20,723 bases of DNA, taken from positions 1-20,723 of the forward strand of contig JAKQGD010000370.1 of assembly GCA_029573365.1 (NCBI GenBank). Reading direction: 5' to 3'. This DNA is from Bacteroidota bacterium. GTDB lineage: Bacteria > Bacteroidota > Bacteroidia > Chitinophagales > Saprospiraceae. The position numbers and the translations under genes were made by a program. Under the pieces are notes generated by a model. The model did no database searches and had not been told where the DNA came from. It worked only from the letters and a program-made list of their open reading frames with translations. Below, in pieces: positions 1 through 5,212 of the stretch (positions within the stretch are counted from its first letter, which is position 1; every line of letters starts with the position of its first letter).

Positions 1-1134
1 CAAATGGATATGAATGTGGTAATGTATCCCGAAATTACAGGCGACAACAAACCAAAACAAAGCGACAACGACCCAAACCGATATAATGCTAATGCTTTGG
101 CAGATATTGTAACGCTGAATTATGCAATGCTAAAATCGCCAAATAATACTTCTTTGCCAAAAAATGCACCAGTAAAGGAATTGAAGTTTACGCTAACAGG
201 AAATATGAACCGTTATGTGTGGAGTATTGATAACAAAGTAGTTTCTGAAACGGATAAAATCCTAATCAAAAAAGGCGAAAATGTACGCATAACCATTTAT
301 AATAATTCAATGATGCGACACCCAATGCACCTACACGGACACGACTTTCGATTGCTAAACGGACAAGGCGACAATGCACCACTAAAAAATATTGTGGACA
401 TTATGCCTATGGAAACCGACACTTTGGAATTTAACGCAAATGTAGAGGGCGATTGGTTTTTTCATTGCCACATTTTGTACCATATGATGAGTGGAATGGG
501 TAGAGTTTTGAGTTATGAAAATCAAGCACCAAATCCATTAATTCCCAATCCTAAATTGGCACAAAGACAATTATTTGCGGATGATAGAAAATTTCATTTT
601 ATGGCAGAGAATGATTTTGCCACCAACGGAAACGATGGAATGGCGATGCTTCAAGGCACACGTTGGAGCATCGGCACAGAATGGCGTTTAGGCTATCACG
701 ATATGCACGGTTACGAAACTGAAACACATATTGGACGGTACATAGGGAAAATGCAATGGCTTTTGCCGTTTGTTGGTTTTGATTGGCGTTATAGAAAATT
801 AGAAACCGATGCAATAGGAAATATTGAAGGGGAAAAAAACTTGTTTGGTCAAACTAACACCAAAGACAACAGACGACAATTTAGTTTAGGAGTTGCATAC
901 ACTTTACCAATGATGGTAATTTTACAAACTGAAATTTACCACGATGGAAATTTACGAGTGCAATTAATGAGAGAAGATATTCCAATAACCAAAAGAGTAA
1001 GAGCATCATTTATGCTCAATACTGACAAAGAATATATGGCAGGATTTCGTTACATTGTAAACAAAAATTTAGGATTTACAACACACTACGACAGCGATAT
1101 GGGACTTGGTTTTGGACTATTTTTGAATTACTAA
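1..1134 (+). CDS. Multicopper oxidase, C-terminal part, fused to a beta-rich domain (5' truncated by window edge)
   Basis: The frame is open from the first base, so the N-terminal cupredoxin domains lie outside the window. Counting from the ATG at 4, residues about 60-172 form the last cupredoxin domain. HPMHLHGH (106-113) supplies a type 1 His plus type 2/3 His ligands. HCHILYHMMSGM (154-165) supplies His154/His156 for the trinuclear site and Cys155, His160 and Met165 for the type 1 copper. This is the complete C-terminal copper signature of laccase/CopA-like oxidases, which oxidise Cu(I) or phenolics in the periplasm. About 180 further residues (roughly 195-376) follow, with alternating hydrophobic/aromatic strands ending in FLNY, like an outer-membrane beta-barrel or CopB-like domain. 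Such tails are not part of classical CopA. A role in copper tolerance is inferred from the family. The oxidase call is firm; the function of the tail is not. Confidence 0.9.
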   Translation, partial: QMDMNVVMYPEITGDNKPKQSDNDPNRYNANALADIVTLNYAMLKSPNNTSLPKNAPVKELKFTLTGNMNRYVWSIDNKVVSETDKILIKKGENVRITIYNNSMMRHPMHLHGHDFRLLNGQGDNAPLKNIVDIMPMETDTLEFNANVEGDWFFHCHILYHMMSGMGRVLSYENQAPNPLIPNPKLAQRQLFADDRKFHFMAENDFATNGNDGMAMLQGTRWSIGTEWRLGYHDMHGYETETHIGRYIGKMQWLLPFVGFDWRYRKLETDAIGNIEGEKNLFGQTNTKDNRRQFSLGVAYTLPMMVILQTEIYHDGNLRVQLMREDIPITKRVRASFMLNTDKEYMAGFRYIVNKNLGFTTHYDSDMGLGFGLFLNY

Positions 1135-1162
1135 CCCCCAACCCACAGAAAAATACGGCTTT

Positions 1163-1199
1163 GGGCTTTGCCAATACACAAGGCAAACGCACAAAGCCC
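1163..1199. repeat. Hairpin downstream of the multicopper oxidase gene
   Basis: GGGCTTTG (1163-1170) pairs perfectly with CAAAGCCC (1192-1199). An alternative inner pairing is TTGCC (1168-1172) with GGCAA (1182-1186). It lies about 30 nt after the oxidase stop and may act as its transcription end, but no T-run follows directly, so it is not a textbook intrinsic terminator. Confidence 0.45.
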
Positions 1200-1232
1200 T
1201 CTATGGTATTGCAGTCAGTTTTTAACTGTCAT

Positions 1233-1333
1233 ACTTTTTGTGGCTATGCTTCCAAAGCTATTGGCACATTGCCTGTTCCACTTCGTTACACAGCCAAAGA
1301 GCCAAGCCAATCCAAAGCATAGCAACAAAAAGT
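1233..1333. repeat. Imperfect inverted repeat with arms of about 30 nt
   Basis: The left arm (1233-1265) starts ACTTTTTGTGGCTATGCTT. The reverse complement of the right arm (1306-1333) starts ACTTTTTGTTGCTATGCTT, so 18 of the first 19 positions match. Both then end in ATTGGC, with a few extra bases in the left arm. The loop is about 40 nt. The function is unknown; a transcript across it would fold into a long stem. Confidence 0.6.
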
Positions 1334-1390
1334 CGTTTCGTTCCAACCACCACCACCACTTCACTTATGCCAGTATAAAAACTGCCTGAA

Positions 1391-1490
1391 GCTAAATAAC
1401 ATAATGTGGCATTATAGTACATTTTTCCAACGCTTATAGGCGACTATGCCAACGCAAAAAATGTCCTATAATAACATTATGTTAAATAGC
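1391..1490. repeat. Long imperfect palindrome with 36-nt arms
   Basis: The left arm (1391-1426) begins GCTAAATAACATAATGT. The reverse complement of the right arm (1455-1490) begins GCTATTTAACATAATGT. Both continue with ATTATAG and ACATTTTT, with a two-base bulge (GG in the left arm) and a few mismatches. The central 28 nt contain the near-repeat CCAACGC twice. Bulged long palindromes of this kind occur in recombination sites such as integron attC, and GTTAAAT in the right arm fits the GTTRRRY core. The matching left-arm box does not fit, so this is only a structural repeat with an open function. Confidence 0.55.
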
Positions 1491-1931
1491 CAATACCTTA
1501 GCACCCTTGCATTAAAAAGGGTAGTAGTTATTTTTCAATGGTTCTTTTTACTGCAAGTGTGAAGCCGTATTTTTCCCCAACGCTTCACCCCCCAGAGCCA
1601 CACACCCCGACCACCCTTTTCAGCGGTGCAGTTAAAATAAAGCATTTTATTATGATGCCAATGTGCTTAATAAAGTGTTCATTTATTCTGTTTCATTTCG
1701 TTTCGGCAGGCTATCGCAAATTTGCCTTCACTTCATTGCACTTCATAAATTTCACACATTATTTTAAGCACCCCACAGCAAGAGTATTTCGTACCTCATA
1801 CACTTGCTTTCAGCCAATGCCACTACTGTAGGTATGCTTTATTTTATCTGCGTCATATTACCCCCAAGCCAACGCTTCTAAAAAATGATTTTCAATAAAA
1901 GAATAAGAAAAGAAGTTAGATAATTTATTTC

Positions 1932-2140
1932 CAAAGAAAAAAAGCACAGGAACAAAAAGGAAAGCAAAGTTAGGTGGCGGGCTGATAAAAAAGCAAAAAG
2001 ACTACGGCATAATAAAAAGAGAAAAAAGCTACGCTTTATTTTTTTCTCTTTTTAGCCTTCGGCACTTATTCCGTTTCCTTTTGGCTTTTTTGCCTCGCCA
2101 CCTCTTTGAATGCTTTCTTTTTTTTCTGTTTTTTTCTTTG
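1932..2140. repeat. Structured hairpin element, copy A
   Basis: First of three copies of an element with an invariant core. The left core AAAAGACTACGGCATAAT is at 1996-2013 and the right core CTTATTCCGTTTCCTTTTGG at 2065-2084. Between them are an apical stem (2014-2027 with 2040-2053, A/G-rich against T/C-rich) and a mini-hairpin GCC-TTC-GGC (2055-2063). Outside the core, pairing continues through GGTGGCG/CGCCACC and out to CAAAGAAAAAAA/TTTTTTTCTTTG, giving arms of about 100 nt, much longer than in copies B and C. T-runs flank the stem on both strands, so it could also stop transcription both ways. It lies 58 nt upstream of the 143-aa gene. Confidence 0.8.
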
Positions 2141-2198
2141 TAAAAATATTTGTTGGTTTTAGCCACAGCAAGGAACAAAGCAGCTCACAATTAAAGCG

Positions 2199-2630
2199 AT
2201 GTTCAAAATGCAAAAAGTAAACATTTACACCTACAATCCAAAAAATCAAAGTAATGAATTTGATATTTACGCCTTATGTAAGGGCTTAAATAGTGGCAAA
2301 CCACTTGAAAAACCTTGTCCTAACTCTTTTGTATTAGCTTGTAAGAATCAAGCTGAAAAAGACTTTTATACAGCTTTGCTTTTTGGCCTATGGAAAGCAA
2401 AGCATTTCTACCCATATCATACAGGGTCAGTAATTCCATTTATAAGAATTTCAGATTTTAAGCAAGTTGTTAAAGAGCAAGCCCAAATAGTTAATGCCGA
2501 AGCTTTTGCAAAAGATGTACAGAAAGTAAAACTTATAGAAGCCAAGCAAAAACAAATCTACGAACAAATGGCATTGCTAAACGATGTCAAAAGAGCCTTG
2601 ATATATAGGCACTTCAAAAGTAGGTGCTAA
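2199..2630 (+). CDS. Small hypothetical protein (DUF6943-like)
   Basis: Encodes 143 aa, or 140 aa if the second ATG (2208) is used. The N-terminal half has a compact motif-rich block: NSGKPLEKPCPNSFV at about residues 31-45, then FYTALLFGLWKAKHFYPYHTGSVIPF at about 57-82. It ends in a Lys/Gln/Glu-rich helical tail (about 90-143) that could form a coiled coil. I recognise the LNSGKPL...PCPN...GLW...GSVIPF pattern as a small uncharacterised Bacteroidota family, probably DUF6943, often seen in accessory regions. There is no signal peptide or membrane segment, so it is likely cytosolic. Codon use is A-rich (Gln nearly always CAA), unlike the 77-aa ORFs downstream. Hairpin element A lies 58 nt upstream, and no clear promoter was seen. 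The function is unknown; the gene itself is well supported. Confidence 0.8.
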   Translation: MFKMQKVNIYTYNPKNQSNEFDIYALCKGLNSGKPLEKPCPNSFVLACKNQAEKDFYTALLFGLWKAKHFYPYHTGSVIPFIRISDFKQVVKEQAQIVNAEAFAKDVQKVKLIEAKQKQIYEQMALLNDVKRALIYRHFKSRC

Positions 2631-2683
2631 TAGTGGCTAAAATGTGCTGATAAATGCCATAAAAAAATATAAATATGCAAAAG

Positions 2684-2841
2684 TAGCAAGGTTGGCAAAC
2701 CCACGAAGCCAACAAAAAAAACCAAAAGACTACGGCATAATGCAAAAAAAAAGTTGCAAGGCAAAGCCAAATTTGCATCTATTTTTTTGCACCCTTCGGG
2801 TCTTATTCCGTTTCCTTTTGGTTTTTTTATCCCCCTTGCTA
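2684..2841. repeat. Structured hairpin element, copy B
   Basis: The left core AAAAGACTACGGCATAAT is at 2724-2741 and the right core CTTATTCCGTTTCCTTTTGG at 2802-2821, both identical to copies A and C. The apical stem is TGCAAAAAAA (2741-2750) with TTTTTTTGCA (2782-2791). The mini-hairpin is CCC-TTC-GGG (2792-2800). The basal stem TAGCAAGG (2684-2691) pairs with CCTTGCTA (2834-2841), and a side hairpin GTTGGC/GCCAAC (2691-2713) interrupts the left arm. The element lies between the 143-aa gene and the first 77-aa ORF and ends 27 nt before that ORF's ATG. Confidence 0.85.
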
Positions 2842-2868
2842 TGAAAAGCATATTAAATTTTTTTTATT

Positions 2869-3102
2869 ATGTCAGTACAGCACATTTCACAGTCAGCCAC
2901 CATTCCAGCAGTTTGCTCTTGTGGTGCATCTTATTCAGGTTCTTTTGTTCCTGTTAGTCGTTTTGCCTTCCAGCGTAGGGTTCGTAGGCGTTTTTTCTCT
3001 TGGTGTCCTTCTATGGGTTGCCGTGTCTATTCATTGGCTTGTGGTTGCTCTCTTTGGGTTTATTCCACTGGTCAGCGTTTTGTTTCGTCTTTGCCCTTTT
3101 AG
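2869..3102 (+). CDS. Cys/Arg-rich 77-aa protein, paralogue 1
   Basis: I do not recognise this family, but its reality is supported by the second copy at 3411-3644. Both are exactly 77 aa. They align without gaps over the last 46 residues: (F/Y)A(F/Y)QR..RR at the start, then G.(R/K)VY.L.CGC..W.Y..G..., ending in LPF followed by TAG. This copy carries an extra CSCG near residue 16, so four or more Cys could bind metal or form disulphides. There is no signal peptide. All four Gln codons are CAG, against CAA in the neighbouring gene. The start is fixed by a leader shared with the second copy: CCTTGC, 11 nt, TATTAAA, a T-rich tract, then ATTATG. Hairpin element B ends 27 nt upstream. A non-coding repeat is possible but does not explain the protein-level conservation. 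Confidence 0.6.
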   Translation: MSVQHISQSATIPAVCSCGASYSGSFVPVSRFAFQRRVRRRFFSWCPSMGCRVYSLACGCSLWVYSTGQRFVSSLPF

Positions 3103-3105
3103 GGC
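3093..3105. repeat. Stop-codon palindrome of paralogue 1
   Basis: GCCCT-TTT-AGGGC is a perfect 13-nt palindrome that contains the TAG stop (3100-3102) of the 77-aa ORF. The same 13 nt surround the stop of the second copy at 3635-3647. Confidence 0.6.
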
Positions 3106-3246
3106 ATTGGCGTTACAATATTTTTTTTTAAAACATAATCCAAAATAGTAGTAATGATTATTTACGAAAATTGGATAAAAATAGTAACACCAAATGCCAA
3201 CTAAAGCAGCTGTTTGTACATAAATAATTTTTATACACAAAGGTAA

Positions 3247-3381
3247 CAAGTCGGATTTTTAAAAAACAAAAAGACTACGGCATAATGGCAAGGCAAATAG
3301 GATGCTTCGCAAATTGATTTTTGTTGCCTTGCCACCCTTCGGGACTTATTCCGTTTCCTTTTGGTTTTTTAATCCGCCTTG
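3247..3381. repeat. Structured hairpin element, copy C
   Basis: The left core is at 3269-3286 and the right core at 3345-3364, both identical to copies A and B. The apical stem GGCAAGGCAA (3287-3296) pairs perfectly with TTGCCTTGCC (3324-3333). The mini-hairpin CCC-TTC-GGG is at 3335-3343. The basal stem CAAGTCGGATT (3247-3257) pairs with AATCCGCCTTG (3371-3381) with one mismatch. The element ends 29 nt before the ATG of the second 77-aa ORF. Stem sequences differ completely from copies A and B while pairing is kept, which indicates selection on the fold. Confidence 0.85.
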
Positions 3382-3410
3382 CAAAAAGAAGTGTATAAAA
3401 TTTATTTATT

Positions 3411-3644
3411 ATGCACAATCATCCACGTATTTCAGCAGGCACCCAGTTAGGTAGTTGCCATTTTACCCAGCAGGTTCTACATCAGCACTTGCAGCTTTCA
3501 CCTTATGCTTATCAGCGTTATATCCGCAGGGCATCATTAGCACATCAGCCAGTTTTTGGCATCAAGGTTTATCAGTTGCCTTGTGGTTGTTATGTGTGGT
3601 GTTATCCATCAGGTGTTCGTGAGCTTTCAGCATTGCCCTTTTAG
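3411..3644 (+). CDS. Cys/Arg-rich 77-aa protein, paralogue 2
   Basis: Paralogue of the ORF at 2869-3102, with the same length and C-terminal plan: YAYQRYIRR, then G.KVY.L.CGC..W.YPSG, ending LPF and TAG. The N-terminal 30 residues differ and are rich in His and Gln, so only the C-terminal 46 residues look constrained. Cys residues cluster at CGC plus one downstream (CGCYVWCY). All eight Gln codons are CAG. The leader matches copy 1 (CCTTGC, 11 nt, TATAAAA, T/A tract, ATTATG), and hairpin element C ends 29 nt upstream. A terminator follows 26 nt after the stop. I cannot assign a function. A small metal-binding or nucleic-acid-binding protein would fit the Cys and Arg content, but that is speculation. 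Confidence 0.6.
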   Translation: MHNHPRISAGTQLGSCHFTQQVLHQHLQLSPYAYQRYIRRASLAHQPVFGIKVYQLPCGCYVWCYPSGVRELSALPF

Positions 3645-3647
3645 GGC
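3635..3647. repeat. Stop-codon palindrome of paralogue 2
   Basis: This GCCCT-TTT-AGGGC palindrome contains the TAG stop at 3642-3644 and is identical to the one at 3093-3105. Confidence 0.6.
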
Positions 3648-3669
3648 TTTGCTATGGCTATAAAACAGA

Positions 3670-3694
3670 AAACCCCACCACAAGGGCAGGGTTT
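3670..3694. terminator. Bidirectional intrinsic terminator between convergent genes
   Basis: AAACCC (3670-3675) pairs with GGGTTT (3689-3694), with a 13-nt loop. A T-rich tail follows on the plus strand (TTTCTATTT) and on the minus strand (TTTTCTGTTTTA). It sits between the stop of the second 77-aa ORF and the stop of the minus-strand gene at 3724, so it can serve both. Confidence 0.65.
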
Positions 3695-3723
3695 CTATTT
3701 AACCGATAAGAAAGAAATTCTAA

Positions 3724-4479
3724 TTACACACCTTCAACTTTCACAATGGCTAATGGGTTGAAAACACCATTTTTCAATGGGTACATTTGACCGTTTACCT
3801 CTTGGTAAAACTCAACACCCAACACCGAGAACAATGGATTTGTACTTGCAGCAGTTACAGCATTTGTCAAAGTAATTGCAGCAGTTGGCGTATTATCCCA
3901 GGCGATGATTGCACTATCATTGGTATCAACTACAAAAGTTTCATTTGTAAAATCTACTTCGGCACCAGCACTTTCAATTTTAAAGTGAGTTGTACCATTT
4001 GGAGCTGCTATCATATTTGCAGGAATAAAAGAAGCAATGGTAGTTTCAATTGTACCAGTAACCCTGTTAATAGTTGCTAAAAAAGGAGCATAAAGGGCAT
4101 TTCCAAGCTTTCCTTTGATGTTAAATTCAAAGCCTGTCAAAAGCTCCGTTTCACCATCTAATACGTTTCTAAGCCCCCTAACACTTGTTAAATCAGCTTG
4201 GATAACTTTTACCATTTCAGAAGTCAATCTTCCAACCATTCGGTTGTCAGCTGAATTTTGAAGAATGTTTCTAAATGCAGTTCTTAAAAGCTTGCCAGCT
4301 TTTCCAGCTGCACCAAATTCAGCACCGTTTTCACGAGTACGTTGAAAGTTTGGATCATTTGCAATTCGTGATGCATCAACACCGCCTTTTTCTCTTGCAA
4401 GGTGTCCGTCTTGTGTCTTGTAAAATGTGATACCACCAAGTGTACCATTCAATTTTATTAATCCTGATTGTCTAGCCAT
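3724..4479 (-). CDS. Conserved Bacteroidota hypothetical protein (251 aa)
   Basis: Encodes 251 aa starting MARQSGLIKLNGTLGGITFY. I recognise this as a widespread Bacteroidota family of unknown function. Its N-terminal half is highly patterned (KGGVDASRIANDPNFQRTRE at about 32-51, then GKAGKLLRTAFRNILQ), and its C-terminal half is beta-rich with Thr, Asn and Ala and ends VEFYQEVNGQMYPLKNGVFN...VKV. There is no signal peptide or membrane segment. The N-terminal half looks helical and the C-terminal half like a beta-sandwich, which recalls phage or contractile-system structural proteins, but no motif proves this. The start is fixed by a near-consensus promoter 27 nt upstream (4506-4537). It is divergent from the 62-aa gene at 4659 and ends at a shared terminator. 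The gene is certain; its role is not. Confidence 0.85.
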   Translation of the reverse strand: MARQSGLIKLNGTLGGITFYKTQDGHLAREKGGVDASRIANDPNFQRTRENGAEFGAAGKAGKLLRTAFRNILQNSADNRMVGRLTSEMVKVIQADLTSVRGLRNVLDGETELLTGFEFNIKGKLGNALYAPFLATINRVTGTIETTIASFIPANMIAAPNGTTHFKIESAGAEVDFTNETFVVDTNDSAIIAWDNTPTAAITLTNAVTAASTNPLFSVLGVEFYQEVNGQMYPLKNGVFNPLAIVKVEGV

Positions 4480-4505
4480 TTTATTACTTTTTTAAATGTT
4501 TAGAA

Positions 4506-4537
4506 CAAAAATATATTGCTTTACAAGCCTTACCAAA
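4506..4537 (-). promoter_or_regulatory. Bacteroidota-type promoter for the 251-aa gene
   Basis: On the minus strand TTTG (4537-4534), a 20-nt spacer and TATTTTTG (4513-4506) match the Bacteroidota sigma consensus TTTG / TAnnTTTG. The predicted start of transcription is near 4500, about 20 nt before the ATG at 4479. Confidence 0.65.
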
Positions 4538-4587
4538 CCACAGCTTCCGACATTTCCGATATTGCAACATTATTCCAACAAACACAC

Positions 4588-4618
4588 TTTTACCTTTAAA
4601 ATATTATCAATATCTTTG
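4588..4618 (+). promoter_or_regulatory. Bacteroidota-type promoter for the 62-aa gene
   Basis: TTTT (4588-4591), a 19-nt spacer and TATCTTTG (4611-4618) fit the TTTG / TAnnTTTG consensus with one mismatch in the -33 box. Transcription would begin near 4625, just before a perfect palindrome (4628-4648), with the ATG at 4659. Confidence 0.65.
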
Positions 4619-4627
4619 CCGTAGAAA

Positions 4628-4648
4628 ATCTATACCAGAAGTATAGAT
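4628..4648. promoter_or_regulatory. Operator-like perfect palindrome in the 5' UTR
   Basis: ATCTATAC (4628-4635), a 5-nt loop CAGAA and GTATAGAT (4641-4648) form a perfect inverted repeat. It lies 10 nt downstream of the -7 box and 10 nt before the ATG of the 62-aa gene. A repressor bound there, or an RNA hairpin masking the start, would control that gene. Confidence 0.5.
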
Positions 4649-4658
4649 AAAGTATAAA

Positions 4659-4847
4659 ATGAATAGATTGTGTATTTACCCTAAGGATATTATGGTAATC
4701 ACAGGCAAAAGCGACAGATATGGTAGATACCTTATTAAAAGGATTAAAGAGTACTTCAACAAAGAGCAACATCAAGTTGTTACAGTGGAAGAGTTCTGCC
4801 AATATATGGGCTTACAATTGGATTCAGTTGTAAGTCAATTAAGATAG
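4659..4847 (+). CDS. Conserved 62-aa Bacteroidota hypothetical protein
   Basis: Encodes 62 aa beginning MNRLCIYPKDIMVITGKSDR. I recognise this as a small family common in Bacteroidota and of unknown function. After a short beta strand (RLCIYP) come two predicted helices (GRYLIKRIKEYFNKEQHQ) and a final VTVEEFCQYMGLQLDSVVSQLR block that looks like a helix-turn-helix-sized unit. The length and basic middle part suggest a DNA-binding or adaptor protein, by inference only. It has its own promoter and an operator-like palindrome before the start, which would suit autoregulation. It is divergent from the 251-aa gene. A second TATCTTTG box follows 11 nt after its stop. Confidence 0.8.
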   Translation: MNRLCIYPKDIMVITGKSDRYGRYLIKRIKEYFNKEQHQVVTVEEFCQYMGLQLDSVVSQLR

Positions 4848-5059
4848 TGTAAAAGCTTATCTTTGCCTTTTGCTTATGATAAGAACAAACACACTCTACA
4901 CTGAACTAAATATTTTCTTTTCTTTGTGCTGTACTTGCACTTGTTTTAGCACTCTTTGTTGCCCAGTTGTTGCCCAAAAAATCACAAATCAATCAAAGTC
5001 CTTTGCTATCAATAGTTTACAACTTAGCTTTACAATTTGTATTGGAAAGTAATAACGTA

Positions 5060-5140
5060 ATATGTGGGCGATGCCTGCGGCCCAGGCTATCCGCTTTATC
5101 CCGAATTATTCGGGATGCCCGCTACTATCCTTATCGCAAT
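5060..5140. repeat. GC-rich extragenic repeat-like block with perfect palindrome
   Basis: A locally GC-rich block lies in AT-rich surroundings. It contains GCCTGCGGCCCAGGC and then ATCCCGAAT-T-ATTCGGGAT (5098-5116), a perfect 19-nt palindrome, followed by GCCCGCTACTATCC. Similar blocks (GGCTATCCGC...ATCCCG...CGGGAT...GCTACTATCC) are familiar to me as dispersed intergenic repeats in Bacteroidota genomes. The copy number here cannot be judged from one window. Confidence 0.5.
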
Positions 5141-5204
5141 TTTAATTTTATAAACAGTCGGACCGATTTGTACATAACGCCGACAATAATTTATAGTTAT
5201 ATGT

Positions 5205-5212
5205 TATATTTG
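5205..5212 (+). promoter_or_regulatory. Probable -7 box for the T9SS cargo gene
   Basis: TATATTTG matches TAnnTTTG and lies 25 nt before the ATG at 5238. No TTTG is present 19-20 nt upstream, so the -33 box is weak. Confidence 0.45.

Larger units (their letters stand above)
1135..2198. other. Gene-free AT-rich stretch with inverted repeats
   Basis: About 1.06 kb holds no convincing coding sequence. The short open frames in it have no recognisable domain, unnatural composition and no plausible start signals. It contains a small hairpin just after the oxidase gene, two longer imperfect inverted repeats (1233-1333 and 1391-1490), a loosely paired repeat around 1663-1771 and, at its right end, hairpin element A (1932-2140). 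It could hold non-coding RNA or decayed mobile DNA; neither can be shown from sequence alone. Confidence 0.6.

Noticed and set aside
1538..1831. 97-codon open frame in the gene-free region
   Set aside because: The translation is rich in Phe, His, Thr and Pro without pattern, there is no start signal, and the DNA includes loosely paired repeats. Most likely non-coding.
2644..3249. Other open frames overlapping element B and the first 77-aa ORF (both strands)
   Set aside because: They run through the hairpin or lie in alternative frames of the 77-aa ORF and have no counterpart in the second cassette.
1932..3381. Elements A, B and C as ordinary intrinsic terminators only
   Set aside because: They do have T-runs and could stop transcription, but plain terminators would not keep identical 18- and 20-nt cores with the same mismatches while the stems change.
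2869..3644. CRISPR or simple tandem repeat explanation for the two cassettes
   Set aside because: There are only two units of about 400 nt with diverged internal sequence; similarity is at protein and structure level and no short direct repeat with spacers exists.
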